A stretch of 64,000 nt of DNA from Marinihelvus fidelis. Its GTDB lineage: Bacteria; Pseudomonadota; Gammaproteobacteria; Xanthomonadales; SZUA-36. How positions within the stretch are numbered: the first letter of the stretch is position 1; each line of letters begins with the position of its first letter. The stretch lies in NCBI RefSeq assembly GCF_008725655.1, contig NZ_VYXP01000004.1:265924-329923 (forward strand), written 5' to 3'. The position numbers and the translations under genes were made by a program. The notes beneath the pieces were generated by a model, which did not search any database, was not told where the DNA came from, and saw only the letters and a list, made by a program, of their open reading frames with translations. This document shows positions 18,890 to 28,445 of this stretch, piece by piece.

Positions 18890-19582
18890 TCAGGAAGATG
18901 GATATCTTTCTTCAGCCAGTTTAACGACTGCATGCACCACTTCTTCGATGCTCATCGCGGTCGAATCGATGGTGACTGCGTCGGGCGCCGGTTTTAACGG
19001 CGCGACGTCGCGCTGGGTGTCCCGCCGGTCGCGGGCTTCCAGGTCCCCGAAAAGGCGCGAGAGATTAACACTTTCCCCTTTTTCTTTCAACTGCTTATAT
19101 CGCCTTTCGGCGCGGGCCTGGACATTGGCGGTCAGAAAGATCTTCAGTTTCGCGTCGGGGAAGATGACGGTGCCCATGTCGCGTCCGTCGGCCACCAGGC
19201 CCGGCGCCTGCCTGAACGCCCGCTGCCGCTTCTCCAGTGCATCCCGGACCGCGCCGACGGACGCCACCCGCGATGCCAGGGTACTGACCGCTTCTTCGCG
19301 AATCGCGCCGGTAACCTCGCGGCCCTGCAGGAAAATCCGCAGCGCGCCCTGCTCGAACCGGAACACCGCATCCAGTTCCGCCGCCAGGCGCTCAAGCGCG
19401 GCCTCGTCTTCGGCCGCCACGCCCCCGTCCATCGCTGACAGCGCCACCAGCCGGTAGAGCGCACCGCTGTCGAGCAGGTGCCAGCCCAGGCGCTCCGCCA
19501 GTCGCGCGGCGATCGTGCCCTTGCCGGACCCGACCGGGCCGTCAATGGTGATCACCGGGATGGCGTCCGCCGGATTTTTCAT
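18890..19582 (-). CDS. cmk: cytidylate kinase
   Basis: 230 residues from [18 protein letters not shown]. Cmk phosphorylates CMP and dCMP. The P-loop is [16 protein letters not shown], followed by [13 protein letters not shown] and the nucleotide-binding [27 protein letters not shown] and [15 protein letters not shown] complete the family pattern. The start ATG overlaps the aroA stop by 4 bp. The in-frame extension upstream of this ATG is antisense-like aroA sequence and was rejected. It is followed by the rpsA leader. Confidence 0.96.
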   Translation of the reverse strand: MKNPADAIPVITIDGPVGSGKGTIAARLAERLGWHLLDSGALYRLVALSAMDGGVAAEDEAALERLAAELDAVFRFEQGALRIFLQGREVTGAIREEAVSTLASRVASVGAVRDALEKRQRAFRQAPGLVADGRDMGTVIFPDAKLKIFLTANVQARAERRYKQLKEKGESVNLSRLFGDLEARDRRDTQRDVAPLKPAPDAVTIDSTAMSIEEVVHAVVKLAEERYPSS

Positions 19583-20886
19583 CCGTCGCGGCGCTCCAGC
19601 TGGGCACCGATGCTGAGCATGTCGGCGCTGAAGCCCGGGTAAGACGTATCGATGTAGTCCGCGCCATCGATCAGCACGCCCTCCTCGATCAACTGCCCCA
19701 GCACGGCAAAGCTCATCGCGCAACGGTGGTCGTTCTCCGCCTCGACACGCGCCGGGCAGGGTTCACCGCCAAACACGTCGACGCCGTCGGGGCGCTCTGA
19801 CAGTTCGATGCCCATGCACTCCAGGCCCCGCGCCATGACCGCCAGTCGGTCGGATTCCTTGACTCGCAACTCGGCCGCGTCGGTGACCCGCGTGCGGCCC
19901 TGGGCCGTTGCGGCCAGTGCCATCAGGATGGGAATCTCGTCGATCATGGCGGGCACCCATTCCGGCGGCAGGTCGATGCCCTTCAGGCGGCCGTTGTAGC
20001 GCACCCGCAGGTCACCCACCGGCTCCAGGCCGTCGGAGCCATCGTTGACGGTCTCGATGTCGATGCGGCCGCCCATGGCCTTCACGGCGTCAAAAAATGC
20101 CGACCGCGTGGGGTTCAGGCCGACATTGCGCAGGGTCACGTCCGACCCCGGCACCAGCGACGCCACGGCGACCAGGAAGGCCGCGGACGAGGGGTCCGAC
20201 GGAACCAGGACCTTCGCACCGGTGAGCCCCTGCGGGCCCTGCAGCGCGGCGCCCTCGCCCATGCGAACGCCAAACAGCGGCAGCATGCGCTCGGTGTGGT
20301 CACGGCTCAGGCGCGGCTCGGTGACGCGGCTCTCACCCTGGGCGAACAGGCCGGCCAGGAGCACACAGCTCTTGATCTGCGCGCTGGCCACCGGCGAGTC
20401 GTAGTGAATGCCCTTCAGCGCCGGATTGCCATGAATGTGCAGCGGCGCGGTTCCGGCTTCCGTGGCCTCCACGTTCGCGCCCATCTGCGCCAGCGGCGTC
20501 ATGATGCGGCGCATCGGCCGGCTGTTCAGTGACGCGTCGCCCGTGAGCACGGAATCGAATGACTGTGCGGCGAGCACGCCCGCGAGCAGGCGCATGGCGG
20601 TGCCCGAGTTGCCCATGTCCAGTGGCGCCGACGGCGCCGACAGGCCGGCCTGTCCCAGGCCGCGAATGCGCAGCACGTCACCCTCATCGGTCACGCTGGC
20701 GCCCAGCTGGACCATCGCGTTGCGTGTCGCGGTGGTGTCGGCGCTGACCAGCAGGCCCTCGACCACGGTTTCGCCGTCGGCCAGGCCGCCAAAGATCAGC
20801 GCGCGGTGTGAAATGGACTTGTCGCCCGGCGGTGTCAGCGTTCCTGCCAACGGCGCCGTGGCTTTCTTAGCGTAAAGCGGCATCAT
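19579..20886 (-). CDS. aroA: 3-phosphoshikimate 1-carboxyvinyltransferase (EPSP synthase)
   Basis: 435 residues. AroA transfers the enolpyruvyl group of PEP to shikimate-3-phosphate. Motifs are [16 protein letters not shown], the [15 protein letters not shown] loop, [12 protein letters not shown], the [12 protein letters not shown] substrate segment and [21 protein letters not shown], with Ala in the loop, is the class I type pattern. An AGGGAG ribosome binding site lies five bases before the first of two adjacent ATGs; the second would be three bases later. In pseudomonads aroA is fused to tyrA behind hisC. Here it is unfused and the hisC remnant overlaps its first codons. Confidence 0.96.
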   Translation of the reverse strand: MMPLYAKKATAPLAGTLTPPGDKSISHRALIFGGLADGETVVEGLLVSADTTATRNAMVQLGASVTDEGDVLRIRGLGQAGLSAPSAPLDMGNSGTAMRLLAGVLAAQSFDSVLTGDASLNSRPMRRIMTPLAQMGANVEATEAGTAPLHIHGNPALKGIHYDSPVASAQIKSCVLLAGLFAQGESRVTEPRLSRDHTERMLPLFGVRMGEGAALQGPQGLTGAKVLVPSDPSSAAFLVAVASLVPGSDVTLRNVGLNPTRSAFFDAVKAMGGRIDIETVNDGSDGLEPVGDLRVRYNGRLKGIDLPPEWVPAMIDEIPILMALAATAQGRTRVTDAAELRVKESDRLAVMARGLECMGIELSERPDGVDVFGGEPCPARVEAENDHRCAMSFAVLGQLIEEGVLIDGADYIDTSYPGFSADMLSIGAQLERRDG

Positions 20887-20997
20887 GCTCCCTGCCCTGT
20901 CTGATCGCCCTTTCCAGGCGTTGGTTCTGCGTCGCCGTGCTCACGGTGACGCGCAAATGATTCGGTAATCCGTAAGTGCCCACCGGCTCAGGACGCT
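20867..20997 (-). pseudogene. hisC: remnant of hisC (histidinol-phosphate aminotransferase) 3' end
   Basis: In the gap between pheA and aroA one reverse-strand frame reads RPEPVGTYGLPNHLRVTVS and then TATQNQRLERAIRQG, ending at a TAA at 20867-20869 inside aroA. This matches the conserved C-terminus of HisC/PLP aminotransferases (the RP..NYGLP.HLRV.IG pattern). Nothing upstream of RP in this frame is aminotransferase-like; it runs into the pheA 3' end. In pseudomonads the order is pheA-hisC-(tyrA)aroA, so an internal deletion that removed nearly all of hisC and left its last 35-40 codons explains the sequence. No start codon or ribosome binding site serves it. Confidence 0.75.
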
Positions 20998-22109
20998 TTC
21001 TCATTGCCAGCCTGGATTCGTGACGTCACCGCCCGCGGGTACGACCCCAGCAACCGGACTTCGCCGCCCACCTTCTCCATTTCCGCCATCGCGGTGCTCA
21101 GCGGCGCCTCGTCGGCATGGCCATCGACATCGATGAAAAAGACGTAAGACCACTTGCGCCCGGGCGCCGGGCGGGACTCGATGCGTGACATGTTCAGGCC
21201 ATGCGTGGCCAGCGGCGCCAGCAGGGCGTGCAGCAGCCCGGGCCCCTCGTCGCCGGTGAGCAGGAACGAGGTCTTGTCATCGCCGGACGGCGAGAACCGC
21301 TCGCGACCAATGACCAGGAAGCGCGTGGTGTTGTCCTGCTGGTCCTCGATGTTCGAGAACAGGGCCGGAATGCCGTAAATCTCCGCGGCGGTCAGGCTGG
21401 CGATGGCGGCCGCTTCCGGCGCGCTGCGTACCCGTCGCGCGGCCTCGGCGTTACTGCTGACCGGCAGCAGTTCCACCCCCGGCAGGTTGCGCCGCAGCCA
21501 CTCGCGACACTGCGACAGTGATTGCTGGTGCGCGTAAACACGCTCGATACCCGACAGGCCATTGGCATGGGTCAGCAGGTTGTGATGAATGCGCAGTTCG
21601 ATCTCGCCACAGATGTGCAGCGGCGAGTCGATGAACAGGTCCAGGGTATGGGTCACCACGCCCTGGGTGGAATTCTCAATGGGCACGACGCCGAAATCGG
21701 CCTCGCCGCCCTGCACCTGCTCGAACACGTTCTCGATCCCGGCCTGGCCCATGGCCAGCACCGAGTGCCCGAAGTGTGTGTAAACCGCCTGCTGCGTGAA
21801 TGTGCCTTCCGGGCCCAGGTAGGCCACCCGCATGGGCTCCTGGCGGGCCAGGCAGGCGGACATGATTTCGCGGAACAGGCGCAGGATTTCCGAGTCGCTT
21901 AGCGGGCCCTGGTTGCGCTCGAGCACGCCGCGCAGCACCTGCGCCTCGCGCTCGGGGCGATAGTAGTCGGCCGCGGGCAACTGCTCACCCTTGGTTTGCG
22001 CGACCTCGAAGGCGAGTTTCGCGCGTTCACTGATCAGGCGCTGGATGTCGACATCAAGCGCATCAATCCGCGCGCGCACGTCGGCCAGCCGCTTGTCCGT
22101 GTCGCTCAT
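20988..22109 (-). CDS. pheA: bifunctional chorismate mutase / prephenate dehydratase (P-protein)
   Basis: 373 residues from MSDTDKRLADVR (a GTG three codons earlier is an alternative). It converts chorismate to prephenate and then phenylpyruvate for phenylalanine synthesis. The chorismate mutase helix bundle spans residues 1-90 (RARIDALDVDIQRLISERAK). The dehydratase domain (VAYLGPEGTFTQQA, PIENSTQGVV, DNTTRFLVIG) follows. A C-terminal ACT domain for phenylalanine feedback has GLLHALLAPLATHGLNMSRI and ESRPAPGRKW. After the usual final LLGSYPRAV there is a short extra tail ending GNEKAS, and the hisC remnant begins in another frame there, so the tail may come from the deletion junction. Confidence 0.95.
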   Translation of the reverse strand: MSDTDKRLADVRARIDALDVDIQRLISERAKLAFEVAQTKGEQLPAADYYRPEREAQVLRGVLERNQGPLSDSEILRLFREIMSACLARQEPMRVAYLGPEGTFTQQAVYTHFGHSVLAMGQAGIENVFEQVQGGEADFGVVPIENSTQGVVTHTLDLFIDSPLHICGEIELRIHHNLLTHANGLSGIERVYAHQQSLSQCREWLRRNLPGVELLPVSSNAEAARRVRSAPEAAAIASLTAAEIYGIPALFSNIEDQQDNTTRFLVIGRERFSPSGDDKTSFLLTGDEGPGLLHALLAPLATHGLNMSRIESRPAPGRKWSYVFFIDVDGHADEAPLSTAMAEMEKVGGEVRLLGSYPRAVTSRIQAGNEKAS

Positions 22110-22193
22110 GTCTGGCACCGGATTGCGGGGAATCGTGCATTGTAATGGTTCGGGCTGGATGAACCCAGCCCGTAACGCGGGTGATTATCGCAA

Positions 22194-23687
22194 TCAGCCG
22201 GTGGCCGTGCGGGCCTCTTCGCGCCGCTGGGCCTTGACCGCGTCGGAGCGGCGCAATTCCAGCTTCTCCAGGTAGCCCGGTTCCACGCCGGTGATGTACT
22301 CGCCGGAGAAGCACGAGGTATCGAACTGGCCGATATCGTCGTTGCCCTCGCGGCAGGCATCCACCAGGTCGTCGAGGTCCTGGTACACCAGCCAGTCAGC
22401 GCCCAGCGCTTCCTGGATCTGCTTCTCGTCGCGGCCATGGGCGATCAGCTCAGCCGTCGCCGGCATGTCGATGCCGTAGATATTCGGGTAGCGTACCGGC
22501 GGTGAGGCAGAGGCAAAGTAGACCTTGTTGGCGCCGGCCTCGCGGGCCATCTGGATGATCTGCCGCGACGTCGTGCCACGGACGATGGAGTCATCAACAA
22601 TCAGCACGTTCTTGCGGCGGAATTCAAGGTCGATCGCGTTCAGTTTGCGGCGCACCGACTTCTGCCGCTGCTCCTGGCCCGGCATGATGAAGGTCCGGCC
22701 GATGTAACGGTTCTTGATAAACCCTTCGCGGTACTTCACACCCAGGTTGTGCGCCAGCGGCAGCGCCGCCGTGCGGCTGGTGTCCGGCACCGGGATTACC
22801 ACGTCGATATCGTGGTCGGGCCAGACCCGGTTGATCTTGGCCGCCAGCGCCTCGCCCATGCGCAGGCGTGACTTGTACACGGACACATCGTCGATCATTG
22901 AATCCGGACGCGCGAAATAAACGTGCTCGAAAATGCACGGCGTCAGCGTCTTCGCCTCCGGGCTCTGGTGGCTGAACATCTCGCCTTCGCTGTTGATGAA
23001 CAGGGCTTCACCGGGTCGCAGGTCGCGGACCAGCTCGAAGCCAATGCCGTCCAGCGCCACGCTCTCGGACGCGATCGCGTACTCGGGGCCCCTGGCCGTT
23101 TCGCGCATGCCCAGCACCGCGGGGCGGATACCCCAGGGGTCGCGGAAACCGAGGATGCCCTGGTTCACCAGCAGCGCGATCGCCGTGTAGGCACCCTTGC
23201 AGCGACGATGGACCACGTCCACCGCCTTGAAGATGCGCTCGGGGGTCAGGCTCTTGTTCTTCTTGGTCTGCAGTTCGTGCGCCAGCACGTTCAGCAGCAC
23301 CTCGGAGTCGGATTCGGTGTTCAGGTGACGGCGGTCGCTTTCGAACAGCTCGGAGGCCAGCGCATCGGTGTTGATCAGGTTGCCGTTATGGCCCAGCGCC
23401 ACACCATAGGGTGAATTGACGTAAAACGGCTGCGCCTCGGCGGAATGGTCGCCGCCGGCGGTCGGGTAACGGACATGGCCGATACCGACATTGCCGCGAA
23501 GCTTGTCCATCTCCGCCTGGCTGAATGCTTCGGCGACCAGGCCGCGGGCCTTGTGCAGGTTCAGCCAGTGCCCTTCCAGGGTGGCGATCCCGGCAGCGTC
23601 CTGCCCGCGGTGCTGAAGGATGGTCAGGGCATCATAAATGGCCGGCGCGACCGCCGACTGCCCAACGATTCCAATGATTCCACACAT
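22194..23687 (-). CDS. purF: amidophosphoribosyltransferase
   Basis: 497 residues. PurF makes phosphoribosylamine from PRPP and glutamine, the first step of purine synthesis. The start was set at MCGIIGIVG because the Ntn-hydrolase nucleophile must be Cys2 after Met removal. Other motifs are GIGHVRYPTAGG, LGHNGNLIN, and the PRPP loop VLIVDDSIVRGTTS; SASPPVRYPNIYGIDMP completes the transferase domain. It begins 7 bp after cvpA, the conserved cvpA-purF pair, and ends the dedD-cvpA-purF block. A longer reading to the upstream ATG lies inside cvpA and was rejected. Confidence 0.97.
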   Translation of the reverse strand: MCGIIGIVGQSAVAPAIYDALTILQHRGQDAAGIATLEGHWLNLHKARGLVAEAFSQAEMDKLRGNVGIGHVRYPTAGGDHSAEAQPFYVNSPYGVALGHNGNLINTDALASELFESDRRHLNTESDSEVLLNVLAHELQTKKNKSLTPERIFKAVDVVHRRCKGAYTAIALLVNQGILGFRDPWGIRPAVLGMRETARGPEYAIASESVALDGIGFELVRDLRPGEALFINSEGEMFSHQSPEAKTLTPCIFEHVYFARPDSMIDDVSVYKSRLRMGEALAAKINRVWPDHDIDVVIPVPDTSRTAALPLAHNLGVKYREGFIKNRYIGRTFIMPGQEQRQKSVRRKLNAIDLEFRRKNVLIVDDSIVRGTTSRQIIQMAREAGANKVYFASASPPVRYPNIYGIDMPATAELIAHGRDEKQIQEALGADWLVYQDLDDLVDACREGNDDIGQFDTSCFSGEYITGVEPGYLEKLELRRSDAVKAQRREEARTATG

Positions 23688-23694
23688 GGTTGAT

Positions 23695-24342
23695 TTACCC
23701 TGGTGACGCTGGCCCGGCGTCGTCGGCGGCGATTCTAACACGGCTGTCCGCGGCCATGCCCGCGTTCGTCGACACCGCGGCGTCATCCGTGGTGGGCTCA
23801 TCCGCGCCCGGAGCATCTCCGGGGCCAGCGGGTTCGGACGCTTCGGGCGTCGGATCGAAATCGTGGTATTCCCGGGCGTTCTCCGGCAGGAAAGAAACCG
23901 CCCATTCGGCCATCGGCAGGAAGCTCTGGATGACCCGTGACTGTGGCCACCACGGGTCCGCCGGCAGCGGCGTGAAACCGGCCACGGCGATCAGCAGCAC
24001 CACCAGCAGGACACCCCGGACCAGGCCGAAGACGCCGCCCAGCAGCCGGTCGGTGCCGGTCAGCCCGGTCTTGTCCACCAGTTGCCCCAACAGGTAGGTC
24101 ACCAGCCCGCCGACCAGCAGGGTGGCGACAAACAGGCCGCCAAAGGCCAGCGCCAGGCGCATGGACGGCAGCGACACCTGCGGTGATATCCATTCGGCCA
24201 CGCCGCCGGCGTACTGGTAGCCCACCAGGAAGGCCAGTCCCCAGACCGCCAGCGCGAAGACTTCGCGCACGAAGCCCCGCAACAGGCCAACCAGCAATGA
24301 CAGGCCGATCACGGCCAGCAGGAAAATGTCGGCGGGGCTCAT
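23695..24342 (-). CDS. cvpA: CvpA family inner-membrane protein
   Basis: 215 residues with four membrane segments in the first 130 residues (from PADIFLLAVIGLSLLVGLLRG to VLLVVLLIAVAGF). The CvpA signature is GLLRGFVREVFALAVWG, followed by LTGTDRLLGGVFGLVRG. A hydrophilic Ala/Asp/Pro-rich tail (about residues 165-215) is longer than in E. coli CvpA (162 residues). CvpA is needed for colicin V export in E. coli and for envelope fitness; its mechanism is unknown. It sits between dedD and purF as usual. Confidence 0.93.
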   Translation of the reverse strand: MSPADIFLLAVIGLSLLVGLLRGFVREVFALAVWGLAFLVGYQYAGGVAEWISPQVSLPSMRLALAFGGLFVATLLVGGLVTYLLGQLVDKTGLTGTDRLLGGVFGLVRGVLLVVLLIAVAGFTPLPADPWWPQSRVIQSFLPMAEWAVSFLPENAREYHDFDPTPEASEPAGPGDAPGADEPTTDDAAVSTNAGMAADSRVRIAADDAGPASPG

Positions 24343-24376
24343 GTCAAGTGAAGTAAAGCGGCTAGTAGGTCCGTGC

Positions 24377-25399
24377 CTAGTCGGTGCTCATGACCAGGCC
24401 CGCCAGGCCCATCGATGACTCGATATCCGACTCCAACCGGACCGCGTCATCGCGGCTGAGCGTGGGGCCCACGCGCACTTTGTGCGAGGTGCCTGACGTA
24501 CCTGAAACGGCCACGCTGAAGGCGCTGTAGCCCGCATCGCGCAAACGGAAAACCAGCTGCTCCGCGTTTTCGGCCTCGCCGAAGCTGCCCAGCTGCACCA
24601 CCCAGCGAACCAGCGGGTCGGACGGGGCGGTCACAGGCGCCTCGTCGCCGGGGCGCAGGTCGAGCACGCGCGGGTTCAGGTCGGAATACTGCTGCCGCAG
24701 GCTGGCAATGGCCTGGTCGGCCTGCGCCTGCTGGTCGAAGGGACCCAGGCGAACCCGGTGCAGGGTGCCGGCCTCGCTGTCGACCGTGTCCTCGATCACC
24801 GGCAGGCCCTGGTCACGCAGGCGCGTGGCCAGCCGGGTGGCGTTGCCGGTGGCGCTGAAACTGGCGACCTGCACCAGGTAGCGGCCACCCGCGGCCGCAG
24901 TGACCGGCGCCGTGACCGGCTCAGGTGTTGGCCCAGGCGCCTGCTCAGGCGGCGGCGCAGGGGCTTCGACGGGTGTCGTTTCGGGTTCAGCCGCGGCGAG
25001 CACTTCGCCACCGGCTGCCTGTTTAACGGCCTCGGCGGTTTCGGCCGACTGGGCAGCCATCGACGCGCCGGTGTCGTCATTCGCCGGCGTCAACGCGCCC
25101 GCAGATTCCGCCGATTCATCCACAGTCTCGTCGATCGCGGGACGGGCGGCCGGTGGTTGCAAGGCCACGGTGGGCTCATCTTCGATGTCCTCAACCACCG
25201 AGGGCTGCGAGGACGGCTGGTCGCCGATCGGGAATCGGCGGGTCTCGAAACTGGTCTCGCGCGGCTTGGGCGGGATTTCAATCGGCCGCGCGTCCTGGCC
25301 CGGTTCGGGCTGGCCACCCAGCAGCATCGGCAGGACGATCACTGCCAGCGCGACGAGAACACTTGCCCCGACCAATCGTTGTTTTAATGCTTTATCCAT
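24377..25399 (-). CDS. dedD: DedD-like divisome protein with two SPOR domains
   Basis: 340 residues. A short cytoplasmic N-terminus and one membrane anchor (LVGASVLVALAVIVLPMLLGG) lead into a long Pro/Glu/Ala-rich periplasmic linker (about residues 35-170). Two SPOR domains follow: GGRYLVQVASFSATGNATRL (about 172-250) and RWVVQLGSFGEAENAEQLV (about 263-340), each ending in a hVRVGP motif. SPOR domains bind denuded septal peptidoglycan. E. coli DedD has a single SPOR, so the duplication is unusual. Position between folC and cvpA is the conserved dedD location. Confidence 0.88.
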   Translation of the reverse strand: MDKALKQRLVGASVLVALAVIVLPMLLGGQPEPGQDARPIEIPPKPRETSFETRRFPIGDQPSSQPSVVEDIEDEPTVALQPPAARPAIDETVDESAESAGALTPANDDTGASMAAQSAETAEAVKQAAGGEVLAAAEPETTPVEAPAPPPEQAPGPTPEPVTAPVTAAAGGRYLVQVASFSATGNATRLATRLRDQGLPVIEDTVDSEAGTLHRVRLGPFDQQAQADQAIASLRQQYSDLNPRVLDLRPGDEAPVTAPSDPLVRWVVQLGSFGEAENAEQLVFRLRDAGYSAFSVAVSGTSGTSHKVRVGPTLSRDDAVRLESDIESSMGLAGLVMSTD

Positions 25400-25442
25400 C
25401 AGGTCTGCCTGGGCGGAAAACAGCTTGCGATTCTATCACCCA

Positions 25443-26699
25443 TCACGACGCCCGTTCGGACAGCGCGAGCATGGCCTCGGCCACCGTGTGAAAAGACCCG
25501 AACACCAGTACCTTACGCCCATCGGCCGCTCGCATGGCAGCATCGAGCGCGATCTCGACGCGGTCATGAACGGCGGTTTCCGCCTGCCCCACCGCGGCGC
25601 CGACCCGCGCGGCCAGCGCCTCACCACCCTGCCCCCTGGACCCGGACAGCCCGGCGAAATGCCATTCGCCGACGACCGGTGCGAGTTCGGTCACGGCGGC
25701 CACCGCGTCCTTGTCCGCCAGCATGGCGAGTACACAGACCACCGGCGCCTGGTCTGCCAGTTGTTGCGCCACCACCGCGGCCGCCATCGGGTTGTGGCCG
25801 ACATCCAGGAGCACGTCGCCATGCCCGGGTGGCGAATACAGCCGGCCCGGCAGGCGAACGCCGCGGATGGCGTCGGCGACCCTGTCGGCCTCCTCGCCCA
25901 GGTCGGGACGCAATTGGGCGATTGCTGCCAGCGCGGCGCCCAGGTTATCGACCTGGTGACGCCCGGCCAGGGCCGGTGCCGGCAGGGCCAGGTCGATCGC
26001 CCCCATGCGAAACCGCACACCTTCCGCGCTGGGTTCACAGTGATAGTCACGGCCCGCAAGGTGAACCTGGCAGCCCAGCCTGGTGGCGCGCTCCAGCACG
26101 CTGGCCGGGGGCGCGGTCTCGGTACAGACCAGCGGTATGCCGGGGCGCAGGATGCCCGCCTTCTCCGCCCCAATGGTTTCGCGGTCATTGCCCAGGAAGG
26201 CCTGGTGATCCAGCCCGACCGGCGTGATCACGGCCACGTCGGCATCGACCAGGTTCACCGTATCCAGGCGGCCGCCCAGGCCCACCTCGAGCACGGCCAG
26301 GTCCGGCTGGCGCTGCGCCGACAACAGCAGGCAGGCCAGCGTGGTGAATTCGAAATAGGTCAGTGAAATGTCGCCGCGGGCGGCCTCGACGGCGTCGAAC
26401 GCGTCAACAAGGGAATCGTCGTCGACCGGCTCGCCGTTAATGCGGAGCCGCTCGTTGAACACCAGCAGGTGCGGGGAAGTATAGGCGGCGGTCTGCCAGC
26501 CCAGCGCCTGGGCCAGGGCGCAGATCGTCGCGACCGTGCTGCCCTTGCCATTGGTACCGGCCACCGTGACCACGTGCCGTCCCGGCCGTGGCGCGCCCAG
26601 GCGTTGCCACAACTGGCCACAGCGCTCCAGGCCAAGGTCGATCTCAACGGGGTGCCGGCGCTCGAGCAGCGCCAGCCAGTCAGTCAGCGCAGGCGACAT
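25443..26699 (-). CDS. folC: bifunctional folylpolyglutamate synthase / dihydrofolate synthase
   Basis: 418 residues. FolC adds glutamate to dihydropteroate and to folates. The Mur-ligase-type P-loop is VTVAGTNGKGSTVATICAL, followed by TYFEFTTLACLLL, LEVGLGGRLDTVNLVD and ITPVGLDHQAFLG. The C-terminal domain has GDVLLDVGHNPMAA. Length and order are normal. It lies 15 bp downstream of accD in the transcript and is followed by dedD, the standard accD-folC-dedD arrangement. Confidence 0.95.
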   Translation of the reverse strand: MSPALTDWLALLERRHPVEIDLGLERCGQLWQRLGAPRPGRHVVTVAGTNGKGSTVATICALAQALGWQTAAYTSPHLLVFNERLRINGEPVDDDSLVDAFDAVEAARGDISLTYFEFTTLACLLLSAQRQPDLAVLEVGLGGRLDTVNLVDADVAVITPVGLDHQAFLGNDRETIGAEKAGILRPGIPLVCTETAPPASVLERATRLGCQVHLAGRDYHCEPSAEGVRFRMGAIDLALPAPALAGRHQVDNLGAALAAIAQLRPDLGEEADRVADAIRGVRLPGRLYSPPGHGDVLLDVGHNPMAAAVVAQQLADQAPVVCVLAMLADKDAVAAVTELAPVVGEWHFAGLSGSRGQGGEALAARVGAAVGQAETAVHDRVEIALDAAMRAADGRKVLVFGSFHTVAEAMLALSERAS

Positions 26700-26714
26700 G
26701 GCGCCGGTCCGGTA

Positions 26715-27605
26715 TCAGGCGCCGACGACTTCGCCTTCCACCGCGCGTGGCCGGTGGCCCGACATCAGCAGGTCGAGCATCGCGCCCAGGTCGTCACGCA
26801 GGTTGCGGCGATCGATAATCTGGTCGATGGCGCCCTTCTGCAACAGGAATTCGCTGCGCTGGAAACCCTCGGGCAGCTTCTCACGCACGGTCTGTTCGAT
26901 GACGCGCGCACCGGCGAAGCCGATCAGCGCGCCGGGTTCGGCCACATTCAGGTCGCCGAGCATGCCCAGGCTGGCCGACACGCCGCCGGTGGTGGGGTTG
27001 GTCAGCACCGAGACAAACGGCAGGCCGTTCACGGCCATGCGCTCAAGCACGGCGCTGGTCTTGGCCATCTGCATCAGCGACAGCACACCCTCCTGCATGC
27101 GCGCGCCGCCACTGGCGGTAAAGCACACCAGCGGGCAGCCCAGCTTCAGCGCCTCCTGCCCGGCACGGGCGAATTTCTCACCGACGACCGAACCCATGGA
27201 GCCGCCCATGAAGGAGAACTCGAACGCCGCGACCACCACCGGGCGCCCTTTCAGCTCACCCACCTTGACGATCAGTGCGTCCTTCTCGCCCGTGGCTTTC
27301 TGCGCGGCACTGATCCGGTCCCGGTAACGCTTGCTGTCGCGGAACTTCAGCGCGTCCACCGGCTCCAGGTTGGCGGCGATTTCGCGCTGCTCGCCCTCAT
27401 CCAGGAACAGGTCGATACGGTCACGGGCACCCAGGCGCATATGCTCGCCGCATTTCGGGCAGACCAGCAGGTTGCGCTCCAGCTCCGGGCGATACAGCAC
27501 CGACGTGCACGAGGTGCACTTGGTCCACAGCCCTTCGGGTACATTGCGCTTGTTTCCGCCCTCGGTACGAATACGGGACGGCATCAGTTTGCTCAACCAG
27601 CTCAT
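26715..27605 (-). CDS. accD: acetyl-CoA carboxylase carboxyltransferase beta subunit
   Basis: 296 residues. AccD with AccA transfers carboxyl from biotin to acetyl-CoA to give malonyl-CoA. The N-terminal zinc ribbon has CTSC (within [17 protein letters not shown]) and CPKCGEHM. The crotonase-like core has [30 protein letters not shown] and [17 protein letters not shown]. Length matches the family. It follows trpA by 18 bp in the same transcript. Confidence 0.96.
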   Translation of the reverse strand: MSWLSKLMPSRIRTEGGNKRNVPEGLWTKCTSCTSVLYRPELERNLLVCPKCGEHMRLGARDRIDLFLDEGEQREIAANLEPVDALKFRDSKRYRDRISAAQKATGEKDALIVKVGELKGRPVVVAAFEFSFMGGSMGSVVGEKFARAGQEALKLGCPLVCFTASGGARMQEGVLSLMQMAKTSAVLERMAVNGLPFVSVLTNPTTGGVSASLGMLGDLNVAEPGALIGFAGARVIEQTVREKLPEGFQRSEFLLQKGAIDQIIDRRNLRDDLGAMLDLLMSGHRPRAVEGEVVGA

Positions 27606-27623
27606 CGGGTCTTCCTGTCTGTT

Positions 27624-28445
27624 TCAGCCGATATTGTCCAATGCCCGCCGGACCGACGCAACAAAGTCGCCCGCCAGGCGGCTGGCCTCTTCGGCGTCAT
27701 CGGCCGTTTCCAGCAGTCGCACCAGCGCGCTGCCAATGACCACGCCGTCAGCATGTTCGGCCACGGCGACGGCCGATGCCGCATCGCTGATGCCAAAACC
27801 CGCCATGACCGGCAGCTCGGAATGGGCGCGGATGCGGGACACGGGCTCCGCTACCGCGGCACTGTCCAGGCGGCTGGCCCCGGTAATGCCCTTGAACGAC
27901 ACGTAGTAGATGAAGCCATTGGCGGCGGCGCACAGTTTTTCCAGCCGCTGCGGGTCGGTGGTCGGCGCGACCAGGATGATGTTGTCGATGGCCGCCCCGG
28001 CCATCGCCTGGTGCAGCGCCCCGCCCTCTTCCGGCGGACAGTCCACCAGCAGCAGGCCATCCACGCCAGCGTCACGTACGCGCTCGGCGAAGGCCTGTTC
28101 GCCACCGGCCTGGCACAGTCGCTCGACCGGGTTGAGGTAGCCCATCAGGATGACCGGGGTGTCGGGGTCGTCACGGCGGAAATCCGCCACCATGTCGAGC
28201 ACGGACGACAGCGTCACGCCCCTGGCAATGGCGCGCTCGCTGGCCACCTGGATGACCGGGCCATCCGCCATCGGGTCTGAAAACGGCACACCCAGCTCAA
28301 TCAGGTCGGCGCCACCGGCCACCAGCGCGTGCATGATGTCGACGGTCCAGCCCGGCTCCGGGTCGCCCGCGGTGATGAAAGGCACCAGCGCCTTGCCACC
28401 AGCCTGCCGCCGCGCACCCAGCGCGGTATCGATCCGGCCACTCAC
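27624..28445 (-). CDS. trpA: tryptophan synthase alpha subunit
   Basis: 273 residues. TrpA cleaves indole-3-glycerol phosphate, passing indole to TrpB. The catalytic Glu is in [16 protein letters not shown] and the catalytic Asp in [11 protein letters not shown]. Later come [13 protein letters not shown] and [11 protein letters not shown] with the phosphate-binding region VVIGSALV. It overlaps the trpB stop by 4 bp, so TrpB and TrpA are made in step as partners of the alpha2beta2 enzyme. Confidence 0.97.
   Translation of the reverse strand: MSGRIDTALGARRQAGGKALVPFITAGDPEPGWTVDIMHALVAGGADLIELGVPFSDPMADGPVIQVASERAIARGVTLSSVLDMVADFRRDDPDTPVILMGYLNPVERLCQAGGEQAFAERVRDAGVDGLLLVDCPPEEGGALHQAMAGAAIDNIILVAPTTDPQRLEKLCAAANGFIYYVSFKGITGASRLDSAAVAEPVSRIRAHSELPVMAGFGISDAASAVAVAEHADGVVIGSALVRLLETADDAEEASRLAGDFVASVRRALDNIG

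Noticed and set aside
26469..28280. Open frame of about 600 codons on the forward strand across folC, accD and trpA
   Set aside because: It crosses three well-supported genes on the opposite strand and has no family motifs.
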